Shown: piece after piece, positions 15,927-24,609 of the stretch
Layout: the number at the start of each line of letters is the position of its first letter
Position numbering within the stretch: the first letter of the stretch is position 1
From: an uncultured Prevotellaceae bacterium
Lineage (GTDB): Bacteria > Bacteroidota > Bacteroidia > Bacteroidales > Bacteroidaceae
Length of the DNA stretch: 64,000 nt
Direction of reading: 5' to 3'
Assembly: GCA_902769805.1 (NCBI GenBank)
Contig: CACXQL010000001.1
Coordinates: 71,526-135,525 of the forward strand
Made by a program: the position numbers and the translations under genes
The notes under the pieces: model-generated
Database searches by the model: none
What the model saw: the letters and a program-made list of their open reading frames with translations, nothing else
Told to the model about the DNA's origin: nothing

Positions 15927-16865
15927 ATGATTAATCGTGAACTCATAAGAATCAAGGTTGTCCAGTTAACCTATGCGTACTATCAAAATGGCAACAAGAA
16001 CATTGAAACGGCGGAGAAGGAATTACTCTTCAGCCTTTCAAAAGCGTATGACCTGTATAACTATTTGTTAGCACTCATCGTGGGTATCACCCATGAGTCC
16101 CGTCGTCATCTGGAAGTAGCCCAGTTAAGGGCGAAACGTGAAGGAACAGAGATGCCCTCGCAGAAATTCGTCTATAACCGCTTTGCTCTCCAGTTGGAGG
16201 AGAATAAGATGCTCAACGACTTTATAGAGACGAAGAAGTTGAACTGGGATGACGAGCCGGAATTTCTCAAGAAGATTTATACACAGATAACGGAGAGCCC
16301 CATATACCAGGACTATATGGCAGCCCAGGAGGATAGCTACGAAGCCGATCGGGAACTATGGCGTAAGCTCTACCGTACCTTTATCCAAGAAAACACAGAC
16401 CTCGACTCTTTTTTGGAAGAACAATGTCTCTATTGGAATGATGACAAGGAGATTGTTGACACCTTTGTCCTGAAGACCATCAAGCGTTTTGAGGAGAAGA
16501 ATCAGTCTAAGCAGGAGCTGTTACCTGAATACGACAACGAAGAAGACAAGGACTATGCCCGAAAACTTTTCCGTGCAACCATCATGAATGCCGACGAGTA
16601 TCAGCATTTCATGAGTGAGGCCTCACGCAACTGGGATTTCTCCCGTCTTGCCTATATGGACATCGTGATTATGCAGATTGCCATCGCCGAGATGATGACC
16701 CTCCCCAGTATTCCTATCAATGTAAGTATCAATGAGTATGTGGAGATTGCCAAGCTCTACTCCACCCCACGCAGCGGCAGCTATATCAATGGCATGCTGG
16801 ATGCCATTGCCCGTCACTTGATACAAAGCGGCAGATTGCTCAAACGGATGGAAGAGAGGTCATAG
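15927..16865 (+). CDS. nusB: Transcription antitermination factor NusB, long Bacteroidetes form
   Basis: The 312-residue protein starts MINRELIRIKVVQLTYAYYQ. It has a Bacteroidetes-type N-terminal extension of about 180 residues before the classical NusB fold (EDKDYARKLFRATIMNADEY, DFSRLAYMDIVIMQIAIAEM, VSINEYVEIAKLYSTPRSGSYINGML). NusB binds boxA RNA with S10 and supports rRNA transcription. The frame is open 39 codons upstream, but that part spans the promoter. It leads the nusB-yajC-ybbR-coaE-DUF5606 operon. Confidence 0.93.
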   Translation: MINRELIRIKVVQLTYAYYQNGNKNIETAEKELLFSLSKAYDLYNYLLALIVGITHESRRHLEVAQLRAKREGTEMPSQKFVYNRFALQLEENKMLNDFIETKKLNWDDEPEFLKKIYTQITESPIYQDYMAAQEDSYEADRELWRKLYRTFIQENTDLDSFLEEQCLYWNDDKEIVDTFVLKTIKRFEEKNQSKQELLPEYDNEEDKDYARKLFRATIMNADEYQHFMSEASRNWDFSRLAYMDIVIMQIAIAEMMTLPSIPINVSINEYVEIAKLYSTPRSGSYINGMLDAIARHLIQSGRLLKRMEERS

Positions 16866-16895
16866 AGGTTAAAGATTAAACATTAAACATTAATT
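16866..16895. repeat. AT-rich heptamer repeat (CATTAAA family)
   Basis: Units GGTTAAA, GATTAAA, CATTAAA, CATTAAT begin 2 nt after the nusB stop codon and run to the region in front of yajC. Confidence 0.7.
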
Positions 16896-16900
16896 AGAAT

Positions 16901-17233
16901 ATGACACAAGTGATTCTCGCTGCACAAGCCGCACAGGGTGGCGGTGGCAGCATGACCAGTTTTATTATTATGATGGTGGCTATATTCGCCATCATGTATT
17001 TCTTTATGATCAAGCCTCAGCAGAAGCGACAGAAAGAGATACAGAACTTCCAGAACTCACTGACAGAAGGTACTTCTGTAGTGACAGGCGGTGGCATCTA
17101 TGGTACTGTCAAGAAGATTGACCTTACCACTGGCGTCATCGAGGTAAAGATTGCCGACGGTGTCGTCATCCGTGTTGACAAGGGCTCTGTTTACAAGGAT
17201 CCTGCCAGCACTCCAGTGCAGAATAACAAGTAA
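16901..17233 (+). CDS. yajC: Preprotein translocase subunit YajC
   Basis: The 110-residue protein has one N-terminal membrane segment (SFIIMMVAIFAIMYFFMI) directly followed by KPQQKRQKE and the conserved GTSVVTGGGIYGTV beta region. YajC associates with SecDF at the inner membrane. It lies 35 nt after nusB and 27 nt before the YbbR-like gene. Confidence 0.95.
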   Translation: MTQVILAAQAAQGGGGSMTSFIIMMVAIFAIMYFFMIKPQQKRQKEIQNFQNSLTEGTSVVTGGGIYGTVKKIDLTTGVIEVKIADGVVIRVDKGSVYKDPASTPVQNNK

Positions 17234-17260
17234 CAGGCACTAAGAGACTAAGGAGGAAGA

Positions 17261-18235
17261 GTGGAGACGCATCGCATCTCACAATATATCAGGCGTTTCT
17301 TGTTCAATAGTATGAGCAAGCAAATTCTGATATTCCTATTCTTCTTGATCTTGTCTGGAATCTTCTGGCTGATACTGACCCTGAATGAGTCGTACGAGCA
17401 AGAGATAAAGGTTGTCTATACGATCAGGGGGATACCCAAGAATGTGGTACTTACCTCCAATGAGATTGACACTTTCCGTGTTACCGTACGGGACAAGGGA
17501 TGGATGATCTTCCAATACCTCTATAAGGAGAAACGTTCTGTCATCATCAACTACAAGAGTTTTGACAGGGGGAACGGATCTGGTATCGTGTCTACATCCG
17601 AAGTCAGAAGACTATTATCACAACAACTGGAGTCCTCCACGTTAATCAGTTCTGTCAAGCCTGACAGACTGGAGTTCTTCTACAATAATGGAGAACGGAA
17701 GCGAGTGCCTGTCAGATGGGCAGGACACGTGAATCCCGAGCAGCTCTATTTCATCTCCCATGTCCAATATATGCCTGACAGCGTTGACGTTTACACCTCC
17801 AGGGAAAAACTGGACAGTATCAAGGTTGTCTATACAGAACCGCTCAACTATACAGGATTCCGTGATACGCTCTTGATTGACTGCAAGCTCTCCCATCAGA
17901 AAGACGTGAAAGTGGTTCCCGAGCATATCCGCATCGGTTTCTATACAGATGTACTGACAGAAGAGAGTATGGAGGGAGTACCCATCAAGGCTATTAATAT
18001 GCCGGAAGGTAAGGTGTTGAGAACCTTCCCGCCGAAAGTGAAGATACATTTCATCACGGGTGTCAGTCAGTTCAGGACACTACGACCAGAGGACTTCACC
18101 GTTATTGCGGATTATAATGAGATTATTAAGAATCCCTCGGATAAATGTAATATTTATCTGAAGACGGTGCCTCATGGTATCAGTCGTGCAACCCTGGCGA
18201 CGAAACAAGTAGACTATCTGATAGAAGAGGAATGA
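17261..18235 (+). CDS. YbbR-like domain protein
   Basis: The 324-residue protein has one N-terminal transmembrane segment (ILIFLFFLILSGIFWLIL) followed by beta-rich repeats of the YbbR type in the periplasm (for example VRWAGHVNPEQLYFISHVQY and VPIKAINMPEGK). In Firmicutes the relative CdaR regulates the diadenylate cyclase; in Bacteroidetes the gene sits with coaE and the role is unproven. A GTG at 17261 is the likely start (17 residues before the ATG at 17312), since relatives carry a short basic N-terminus before the membrane segment. Its stop overlaps the coaE start by 4 nt. Confidence 0.85.
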   Translation: METHRISQYIRRFLFNSMSKQILIFLFFLILSGIFWLILTLNESYEQEIKVVYTIRGIPKNVVLTSNEIDTFRVTVRDKGWMIFQYLYKEKRSVIINYKSFDRGNGSGIVSTSEVRRLLSQQLESSTLISSVKPDRLEFFYNNGERKRVPVRWAGHVNPEQLYFISHVQYMPDSVDVYTSREKLDSIKVVYTEPLNYTGFRDTLLIDCKLSHQKDVKVVPEHIRIGFYTDVLTEESMEGVPIKAINMPEGKVLRTFPPKVKIHFITGVSQFRTLRPEDFTVIADYNEIIKNPSDKCNIYLKTVPHGISRATLATKQVDYLIEEE

Positions 18236-18798
18236 AAATCGGCATCACTGGAGGCATCGGGTCAGGGAAAAGCTATGTATGCCAACTACTAGCAAAACAT
18301 GGTATTGGGGTCTATGACTGTGATGCTGCCGCCAAACGTCTTATCCGTACTTCACCTATTATATATAAGGAGCTAACGGCACTCATCGGACCTGACACCT
18401 ATATAGACGGGACGCTTAACAAGGTAGCTGTCGCCCAGTTTCTGTTGCAGAGCGAAGAACATGCGAAGGCTGTTGATGCCATTGTCCATCCTGCCGTCTT
18501 CGAGGATTTCGAGAAGAGCGGCTTGGAGTGGATGGAAAGTGCTATCATGTATGAATCAGGCATCAACCGTTTAGTTGATAAAGTCATCGTCGTGACAGCC
18601 CCTCGGGAAGTTCGTATCCAAAGGGTGATGCAACGTGACCATATCTCACGCGAGAAGGTGCTACAATGGATGTCACGTCAATGGCCACAGCAAAAAGTGA
18701 AGAGACTCGCCGACTATGAGATCATCAATGACGGGAATGCGGATATCGACCAGCAATTAAACGATTTCCTCTGTCGATATAACGTAATAACGATATAA
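18232..18798 (+). CDS. coaE: Dephospho-CoA kinase
   Basis: The 188-residue protein opens with the P-loop GITGGIGSGKS, followed by YDCDAAAKRL and the lid region with VTAPREVRIQRVMQRD. It carries out the last step of coenzyme A synthesis. ATGA overlap with the YbbR gene indicates translational coupling. Confidence 0.96.
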   Translation: MKIGITGGIGSGKSYVCQLLAKHGIGVYDCDAAAKRLIRTSPIIYKELTALIGPDTYIDGTLNKVAVAQFLLQSEEHAKAVDAIVHPAVFEDFEKSGLEWMESAIMYESGINRLVDKVIVVTAPREVRIQRVMQRDHISREKVLQWMSRQWPQQKVKRLADYEIINDGNADIDQQLNDFLCRYNVITI

Positions 18799-18809
18799 CG
18801 TAATAACGA
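18775..18809. repeat. Short direct repeat at the coaE 3' end
   Basis: Two copies of a 16-bp unit ATAACGTAATAACGAT overlap the last coaE codons and the gap before the next gene. Each half approximates a 7-8 bp ATAACGT unit. Confidence 0.65.
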
Positions 18810-18822
18810 AAATAAAAAATCT

Positions 18823-19266
18823 ATGAAACAGACAATTTTAGCCATTGCAGGCAAACCAGGACTTTACAAACTTGTATCACGCGCCAAGAACAGCCTCATC
18901 GTAGAGGCTCTTGACGGAACAGGCAGACGTATGCCAGCCTTTGGCACTGACCGTATCACCTCTCTTGCCGACATCGCCATGTTTACTGAGACAGAAGATG
19001 TTCCACTGATGAAGATTCTTGCCTCCCTGCGTGACTTGGAGAAAGGAAAGACTTCCAGCCTTGATTACAAGAAGGCTTCTGCCCAGGAACTGCATGACTA
19101 TTTCAGCAAAGTGCTTCCTGACTGGGATCAAGAGCGCGTACAGAACAGTCATATCAAGAAACTCATCCAATGGTATAACATCCTTATCCAAGCCGGCATC
19201 ACTGACTTTGAGGAAGAGATGGCACCCACGGAGGGTGATAACATCGATGACCGAAGCGAGAAGTAA
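18823..19266 (+). CDS. DUF5606-type protein of unknown function
   Basis: The 147-residue protein starts MKQTILAIAGKPGLYKLVSRAKNSLIVEALD, an SH3-like beta start, with a helical C-terminal half (KKASAQELHDYF; SHIKKLIQWYNILIQAGI) and an acidic tail. It belongs to a small Bacteroidetes family that I recall as DUF5606. It closes the nusB operon 24 nt after coaE. The function is unknown; N-terminal features hint at nucleic-acid or ribosome contact (weak inference). Confidence 0.8.
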   Translation: MKQTILAIAGKPGLYKLVSRAKNSLIVEALDGTGRRMPAFGTDRITSLADIAMFTETEDVPLMKILASLRDLEKGKTSSLDYKKASAQELHDYFSKVLPDWDQERVQNSHIKKLIQWYNILIQAGITDFEEEMAPTEGDNIDDRSEK

Positions 19267-19297
19267 TCGGTAAAAAACGAAAAGGAACAAAAAAAAG

Positions 19298-19330
19298 AAA
19301 GACGCTCAGTACTAGAGCGTCTTTTCTTTT
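19298..19330. terminator. Bidirectional intrinsic terminator
   Basis: 10-bp stem AAAGACGCTC (19298-19307) / GAGCGTCTTT (19315-19324) with a 7-nt loop, T-rich on the plus strand and A-rich upstream. It serves the nusB operon and the convergent barrel-protein gene. Confidence 0.88.
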
Positions 19331-19335
19331 GTCTC

Positions 19336-22278
19336 TTAGAATCTGCCAGGACCTCCGAAGCCACCGCCGCCACCACGACGACCGCCACCGCCAGGACCAC
19401 CAAAGCCTCCGCCAGGACCGCCCATGCCACCACGACCGGCACGACCGTTACGGCCACCCATGCCTCCGCCAAAGCCACCACGTGAACCACGTCCGCCAAA
19501 GACATTCGTGCGGTAAATCACATGCAACATAGCATAGTTGGTAATAGCATTATACTCCGTATCACTGCGCTCGATAGCAGAGAGGACACTGCTGATAGTA
19601 GACTGCTGATGCAGGATATCGTAGAACTGCAAGGAAACAGTCAGGGCGTTGCCTCTTAAGAAACTCTGTGATATCTGGGCATTCCACAACAGCTCATTGG
19701 TATTCATAGAACTATCGTTATAACCGCGACGGCTCTGCATATTCATGTTCGTTGACAAGGCTGTACCCCATGGGGCAGTAATACCTATCATACCGCCATA
19801 CGAGAACTGCCATGTGTCAAGATTATTGTTCGTCTGCAACTCACTACGCTTCCTGTTGTAGTTCACAGAACCGTTCAACTCGACCTCAAACCACTCATTA
19901 CGATAACTGAGAGCCAGACGCTCACCGATACCTAACGAATTGGTGACACTCTCCTGAGAGGTCTTGATATCCCCTACACTAACATAGGCGACATTATGGT
20001 TATAACTGAGGTTCGTTGACGTATTCAAGTTAAAGTATGCAGCAGAGTCAAGAGCTGTACTGAACATCAGGAAGAGGTTACCGTTCCAGTTACCATTGAT
20101 ATTCTCCGGTTTTGTCTCAGTCTTACCCGTCTTCTCATCAATCAACGTGGTCTTGTTGCTGACAGAATTACTGGTCATCGAGAAGTTCAGGAAGGCACCA
20201 AGTGACTGCTGATGCTTCTGGAAATAGTCGTTATAGTTCAGACGGAAGTTATGAGTGAAGGATGGTTTCAGTCCAGGATTACCTCTCTGGATAGCCAGTG
20301 GGTTACTGTCATCCACGATATCCAACAGGTCGCTGATAGACGGCTGACGGGTATTTGCACGGTAGTTGAATCTCAGCTGACTTACCTGTGACTTCCTCCA
20401 ACGGAAATCAAGTGTCGGTGAGAAATTAGTCACTGTACGGACAGTATCGGCATGTACACCCTGATAGTCCTGAAGGTAATGTGACTTCTGGGGAACCACC
20501 TGAACACCGACATTGAAAGAATAAGAGTCACGGATGATTCGCAGCATCACCTCAGCAGTATGTGTGTAGTTCTTATACTCTGAGAAACGGCTCAGATCCT
20601 TGTCGAGTTCCGGAGTGGAGTTTTCCAGATAGGCGTCCCACCCACGATAATGGGGATAAAGATCCTCAAAATGTGCATCCAACAGGTTATAGGTCTCACG
20701 GTCGCTCTTCTGGTAGCTGTACCCATAGGTATAGCTGAACTGCAGGTAAGTACGGCGCATGATTGGTTCACTATAACTGAAACGGGCACTATAGCTGTAG
20801 TTGTCTGTAGGAGTAATACTCCAACGGTTAGTCTGATAAGAGGAACCGGTAGACAGTAACTCTACGATATTATTGGTAAGTGACTTACTCGTTCCCGAAC
20901 TCCAGTTTCCATTTAACTGAATCGTGATGTTACGACCGTAATTACTCAGTTTTCTGTTAAACTGAAGCATACCGCCTACATTCTTAGAGTCACTATAGCT
21001 GATACCATTCTGAATCTGGTAGTTCTTGACCAGCAACGGATCAATCTTTGCAATCTCTGCCAACGGGTCGCTCACATAATCATAAGGGTTCTGGTCAAAG
21101 GTAGCACTCTCGCCCGTCTGTTCACCGTCACTGCTGTTATAGCGGAAGTTCGGACGGAACATGATATTCGTCATAGAATCGGGGGTCCATTCCAGTCGCA
21201 TCTGTGCATTCCATGCGTTTGAACGTGAGAAGTTCTGATTCCAGCTGTTACCAAACTGTGAGACAGTCGAGCTGAAGAAGCTCTCTGAGTTTCTCTTTGA
21301 GAAAGCATCACCGTCAGAGTGGTTCCATCGCACACTTCCGTCAAGTATCAGCTTACCTGTATTCTCATAGTTGAAGTTCAAACCAACCATCTTCGTAGCT
21401 GTCAGTCCCTGGCGACCCATGCCAAAACGACCACCGCCACCTCCGCTGAAGCCCATGTCATTGACGTTGTTGGCACTTGCCATCATCATCATGGTTGACT
21501 TCTCTTTCATCAAACCGTTGAAGGTACGGGCAGAATATCTGTTACGGGTACCGATGCCGAAATCATTATTGGTCATGAAACCTCTGTTCATACCAGGTTT
21601 GATACCGAAATCAAGTACCGTCTGTTCCTCACCGTCCTCAATACCGCTGATACGAGAGAGGTCACTCTGCTGGTCGTATGCCTTGATACGATCAATGATG
21701 TTGGTCGGCAGGTTCTTCATGGCGGTCTTCGTGTCACCCGTCATGAACTCCTTACCATCCACAAGGATTTTCTTTACCTCCTTACCATTAATCTTAATTG
21801 TTCCGTCATCACTGACCTCTGCACCAGGCAGACGCTTCACCAGTTCCTCAACAACAGAACCCTCCGGTGTACGGAAGGCGGCTGCATTATAGACGAAGGT
21901 GTCAGCTTTCAAAGTTACTTTGGCTGCATGTCCTGTGACAGTGGCACCCTTCAGCATGATAGCATCGGGACTCAGCGACACGGTACCAAGAGAGACTTCC
22001 TTCTCCGCAGTCAGTTGTACCTGTTTGGTAAAAGGCTTAAAGCCCACACAAGTAATCTGAACGATGTATTTACCTGCTGAAGGAGCCTTGACACGGAACT
22101 TTCCATCCAGATCTGTCAATCCGCCCGTCACTAAGGTACTGTCTGATTTCAATATTCGTACCGTTGTCTGTGCCACAGGCTCTTGTGAGTCACTCTCAAT
22201 TACTATTCCTGTGACGTGCTGCGCCATCGCGAGCATTGCAGAGGCTACCATCAGCATGCATAGAAAAAATCTCTTCAT
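19336..22278 (-). CDS. TonB-receptor-like outer membrane beta-barrel protein with Gly-rich tail
   Basis: The 980-residue protein has a signal peptide (MKRFFLCMLMVASAMLAMAQ). It is followed by a carboxypeptidase-regulatory-like domain (~22-110, GIVIESDSQEPVAQTTVRIL), a plug-like region with ILVDGKEFMTGDTKTAMKNLP, and a long barrel of the outer-membrane-beta-barrel-3 family. No TonB box is obvious. The last ~55 residues are almost only Gly, Arg and Phe, and a smaller Gly-rich patch (GGGGGRFGMGRQG) lies near residue 280. No SusD partner is adjacent, so it is unlikely to be a classical SusC. Substrate unknown. Confidence 0.82.
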   Translation of the reverse strand: MKRFFLCMLMVASAMLAMAQHVTGIVIESDSQEPVAQTTVRILKSDSTLVTGGLTDLDGKFRVKAPSAGKYIVQITCVGFKPFTKQVQLTAEKEVSLGTVSLSPDAIMLKGATVTGHAAKVTLKADTFVYNAAAFRTPEGSVVEELVKRLPGAEVSDDGTIKINGKEVKKILVDGKEFMTGDTKTAMKNLPTNIIDRIKAYDQQSDLSRISGIEDGEEQTVLDFGIKPGMNRGFMTNNDFGIGTRNRYSARTFNGLMKEKSTMMMMASANNVNDMGFSGGGGGRFGMGRQGLTATKMVGLNFNYENTGKLILDGSVRWNHSDGDAFSKRNSESFFSSTVSQFGNSWNQNFSRSNAWNAQMRLEWTPDSMTNIMFRPNFRYNSSDGEQTGESATFDQNPYDYVSDPLAEIAKIDPLLVKNYQIQNGISYSDSKNVGGMLQFNRKLSNYGRNITIQLNGNWSSGTSKSLTNNIVELLSTGSSYQTNRWSITPTDNYSYSARFSYSEPIMRRTYLQFSYTYGYSYQKSDRETYNLLDAHFEDLYPHYRGWDAYLENSTPELDKDLSRFSEYKNYTHTAEVMLRIIRDSYSFNVGVQVVPQKSHYLQDYQGVHADTVRTVTNFSPTLDFRWRKSQVSQLRFNYRANTRQPSISDLLDIVDDSNPLAIQRGNPGLKPSFTHNFRLNYNDYFQKHQQSLGAFLNFSMTSNSVSNKTTLIDEKTGKTETKPENINGNWNGNLFLMFSTALDSAAYFNLNTSTNLSYNHNVAYVSVGDIKTSQESVTNSLGIGERLALSYRNEWFEVELNGSVNYNRKRSELQTNNNLDTWQFSYGGMIGITAPWGTALSTNMNMQSRRGYNDSSMNTNELLWNAQISQSFLRGNALTVSLQFYDILHQQSTISSVLSAIERSDTEYNAITNYAMLHVIYRTNVFGGRGSRGGFGGGMGGRNGRAGRGGMGGPGGGFGGPGGGGRRGGGGGFGGPGRF

Positions 22279-22342
22279 GTTTTCTGTCTGTTTTTATCAA
22301 TTTTGTTCTTTTGACGCATCCCAAGATGAAAAGTTTAAATTG

Positions 22343-22354
22343 TTTTGTACAAAA
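22343..22354. promoter_or_regulatory. Perfect 12-bp palindrome between the barrel gene and aroB
   Basis: TTTTGTACAAAA in the 150-bp divergent region, 85 bp from aroB and 65 bp from the barrel-gene start. Could be an operator; AT-rich palindromes also arise by chance. Confidence 0.3.
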
Positions 22355-22410
22355 AATTGTCTTTTGCACAATTAATCTGTTTTTTAAGATGTATTTTGTA
22401 AAATTTATAT

Positions 22411-22418
22411 TAATTTTG
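22411..22418 (+). promoter_or_regulatory. -7 box of aroB
   Basis: TAATTTTG, 9 nt before the ATG at 22428; supports this start over the longer open frame. Confidence 0.55.
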
Positions 22419-22427
22419 CAGTCGCAA

Positions 22428-23483
22428 ATGGAACAACAAAGAGTCATTATATCCGACAACCTGTGTCAGACGCTGCATGAAGCAGTGGCAGGATGCCCCC
22501 ATGACAGATTGATGGTGCTGGTTGACGAGACCACACGGCAATATTGTCTGCCTGTGGTTAGTGACTTCGAGTATATGCAGGGAGCGCAGATCATCACCAT
22601 TGGTGCCACTGATACCAATAAGACGCTGGATTCGCTCTCTCATGTATGGAGTGAGATGCAGCGCTTTGGTGCCACACGCCACTCACTGATGATTAACCTC
22701 GGTGGCGGCATGGTAACGGATCTGGGAGGTTTTGCGGCTTCCACCTTCAAGCGCGGTATACCTTATATTAATATACCTACCACCTTACTCTCTATGGTGG
22801 ATGCCAGTGTGGGTGGCAAGACAGGTATCAATTTCGGAGGATTGAAGAATGAGATTGGTGTCTTCAACAATGCCCGTTGTGTCATTCTCGATACAACATT
22901 CCTGCAGACCTTGGACGCAGAGAATATCCTTTCCGGCTATGCTGAGATGCTGAAACACGGTCTAATCAGCAATGAAAAGAGTTGGGCAGAACTATTAACA
23001 TTAGATCTTCTAGATAATCTAGACAATCTAGAAAGACTCTCTTCCCTCCTTGCTGACAGTGTTGCCGTCAAGCAACGCATTGTCACAGAAGACCCTACAG
23101 AGAAAGGTATTCGCAAAGCATTGAACCTCGGACATACGGCAGGACATGCCTTCGAGTCGTTCGCACTGGAGCACCAGCCTATCCTCCATGGCTATGCTGT
23201 CGCTTATGGATTAATTACCGAGCTCTATCTCTGTTGCGTCAAGACGGGATTCCCACAAGACAAGATGCGACAGACGGTAAACTTCATCAAAGAGCATTAT
23301 GGCAAGATGACGATTACCTGTGATGATTATCCGCGACTTTTGGAACTGATGCATCACGACAAGAAGAACGAGGGTAATGACATTAACTTCACGCTGTTGG
23401 GAGATATCGGAGACATCCGTATCAACCAGACTGTTTCTGAAGAAGACATCAAAGAGGCATTGGACTTCTACAGGGAGTGCTGA
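22428..23483 (+). CDS. aroB: 3-dehydroquinate synthase
   Basis: The 351-residue protein has the NAD-binding and active-site motifs LGGGMVTDLGGFAAST, PTTLLSMVDASVGGKTGIN, GYAEMLKHGLI, and the zinc ligands in NLGHTAGHAFE. It converts DAHP to 3-dehydroquinate in the shikimate pathway. A frame open upstream to 22236 has no such homology and crosses the promoter. Residues around 190-205 (LDLLDNLDNLERL) are encoded by a locally repetitive TCTAGA-rich stretch. Confidence 0.96.
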   Translation: MEQQRVIISDNLCQTLHEAVAGCPHDRLMVLVDETTRQYCLPVVSDFEYMQGAQIITIGATDTNKTLDSLSHVWSEMQRFGATRHSLMINLGGGMVTDLGGFAASTFKRGIPYINIPTTLLSMVDASVGGKTGINFGGLKNEIGVFNNARCVILDTTFLQTLDAENILSGYAEMLKHGLISNEKSWAELLTLDLLDNLDNLERLSSLLADSVAVKQRIVTEDPTEKGIRKALNLGHTAGHAFESFALEHQPILHGYAVAYGLITELYLCCVKTGFPQDKMRQTVNFIKEHYGKMTITCDDYPRLLELMHHDKKNEGNDINFTLLGDIGDIRINQTVSEEDIKEALDFYREC

Positions 23484-23528
23484 TACCTCGACGATAAACT
23501 ACTACCTATTTAAATTGCTAACAACCGG

Positions 23529-23561
23529 AAGTGGGGCTGTCCGTGATGGACCGCCCCACTT
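23529..23561. terminator. Probable bidirectional terminator
   Basis: AAGTGGGG (23529-23536) pairs with CCCCACTT (23554-23561), with an inner GTCC/GGAC pairing. It sits between the convergent aroB and menE. Only a short T-rich tract follows. Confidence 0.7.
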
Positions 23562-23583
23562 ATATTTTGGGAAAATATGTGTT

Positions 23584-24609
23584 TTATTCCTTCAAAAGAC
23601 GAGCGATTCTCTCAGCCTCAACACGAGCAGGTTTTCCTGTTTCAGTAAGGGGAAGATGATCAACATGCAGGTATTGACGGGGTTGCCAGTATTTAGGTAA
23701 TACGGCTTGACAGCACCGGCGAATAGCGTCAATATCAGGGGACTCCGTCAAAAGGACGACTTGTTCACCGAGTTTCACATCAGGGGCTTTAGTAACCATG
23801 AAAGGGGCAGAGAGATGGGGACTCAAGAGTCGTTCCACCTCTTCTATCTGTATCTTGATACCGCCAGAACAGATAACATTGTCCTTTCGGCCCATAATGC
23901 GGAAATGAACCTTTGACCTTCGACCTTTGACCTTTGACAATTCAGCGATATCATTGGTGACCAAAGGGCCGTCGTGGACGGCAGGTGCCTTGATGACGAG
24001 ACAGTTCTCATCATTCAGTGACACATCGACACCCTCAAAAGGCGTGTACCAATCGCTACGCTCTGGTCCATTGAGACGACGGAGAGCGATATGTGACAGT
24101 GTTTCCGTCATCCCATACGTGCTATAGATCTGATTGGGGAAATCTTTCAATGCATCCGCTAACTCATCGTTGATAGCTCCGCCTCCGATAATCAAATGAC
24201 GGATTTGTTGTAAACGATAACGTCCTTCTTCCTCTTGCAACAGGTTCCAGACCTGTAGAGGTACCATCGCTGCAAAATCGACAGGTTCATCCCAATACGG
24301 CGTTCCTGTAGGTTCAACGGCTATTAATCGCAAGCCACATGTCAGCGAACGTACCACCATCATCTTACCAGCGATATAGTCGAGGGGCATACACAGCAGG
24401 GCTGTGTCACCTTCCTTCAGCCCGAGAAACTGACAAGTGATACGTGCAGAAGCCTCCATGCGTCGTTTCTCCACCAGCATTGGTTTCGGTTTGCCGGTGG
24501 AGCCACTGGTATGCACCAGTATTGTGTCCGAAGAGTTATTCCACTCTTCAAGGAATTCCTCAATAGTCACTTTTACTTTTTTACCTTTTACCCTTTTACC
24601 TTTCTCCAA
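23584..24609 (-). CDS. menE: o-Succinylbenzoate-CoA ligase with an in-frame heptamer insert
   Basis: The 341-residue protein is the short Bacteroidetes MenE type: P-loop-like HTSGSTGKPKPM near residue 34, STYGMTETLSHIAL, GRKDNVICSGGIKI, and the catalytic lysine in LPLTETGKPAR. It activates o-succinylbenzoate in menaquinone synthesis. Between IAEL and the FRIMGRKDN segment (residues ~224-235) the sequence SKVKGRRSKVH is encoded by the heptamer repeat, where relatives have a short loop. The N-terminus (EKGKRVKGKKVKV) is likewise repeat-like, so the exact start is uncertain. It overlaps menC by 22 nt. Confidence 0.9.
   Translation of the reverse strand: MEKGKRVKGKKVKVTIEEFLEEWNNSSDTILVHTSGSTGKPKPMLVEKRRMEASARITCQFLGLKEGDTALLCMPLDYIAGKMMVVRSLTCGLRLIAVEPTGTPYWDEPVDFAAMVPLQVWNLLQEEEGRYRLQQIRHLIIGGGAINDELADALKDFPNQIYSTYGMTETLSHIALRRLNGPERSDWYTPFEGVDVSLNDENCLVIKAPAVHDGPLVTNDIAELSKVKGRRSKVHFRIMGRKDNVICSGGIKIQIEEVERLLSPHLSAPFMVTKAPDVKLGEQVVLLTESPDIDAIRRCCQAVLPKYWQPRQYLHVDHLPLTETGKPARVEAERIARLLKE
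23906..23940 (-). repeat. Heptamer repeat (AAAGGTC family) inside menE
   Basis: Plus strand ACCTTTG ACCTTCG ACCTTTG ACCTTTG AC; on the coding strand about 4.5 units of AAAGGTC, read in frame as SKVKGRRSKV. Confidence 0.85.

Noticed and set aside
19336..22278. Classical SusC transporter
   Set aside because: No SusD-like lipoprotein beside it and the barrel is of the shorter outer-membrane-beta-barrel-3 type.
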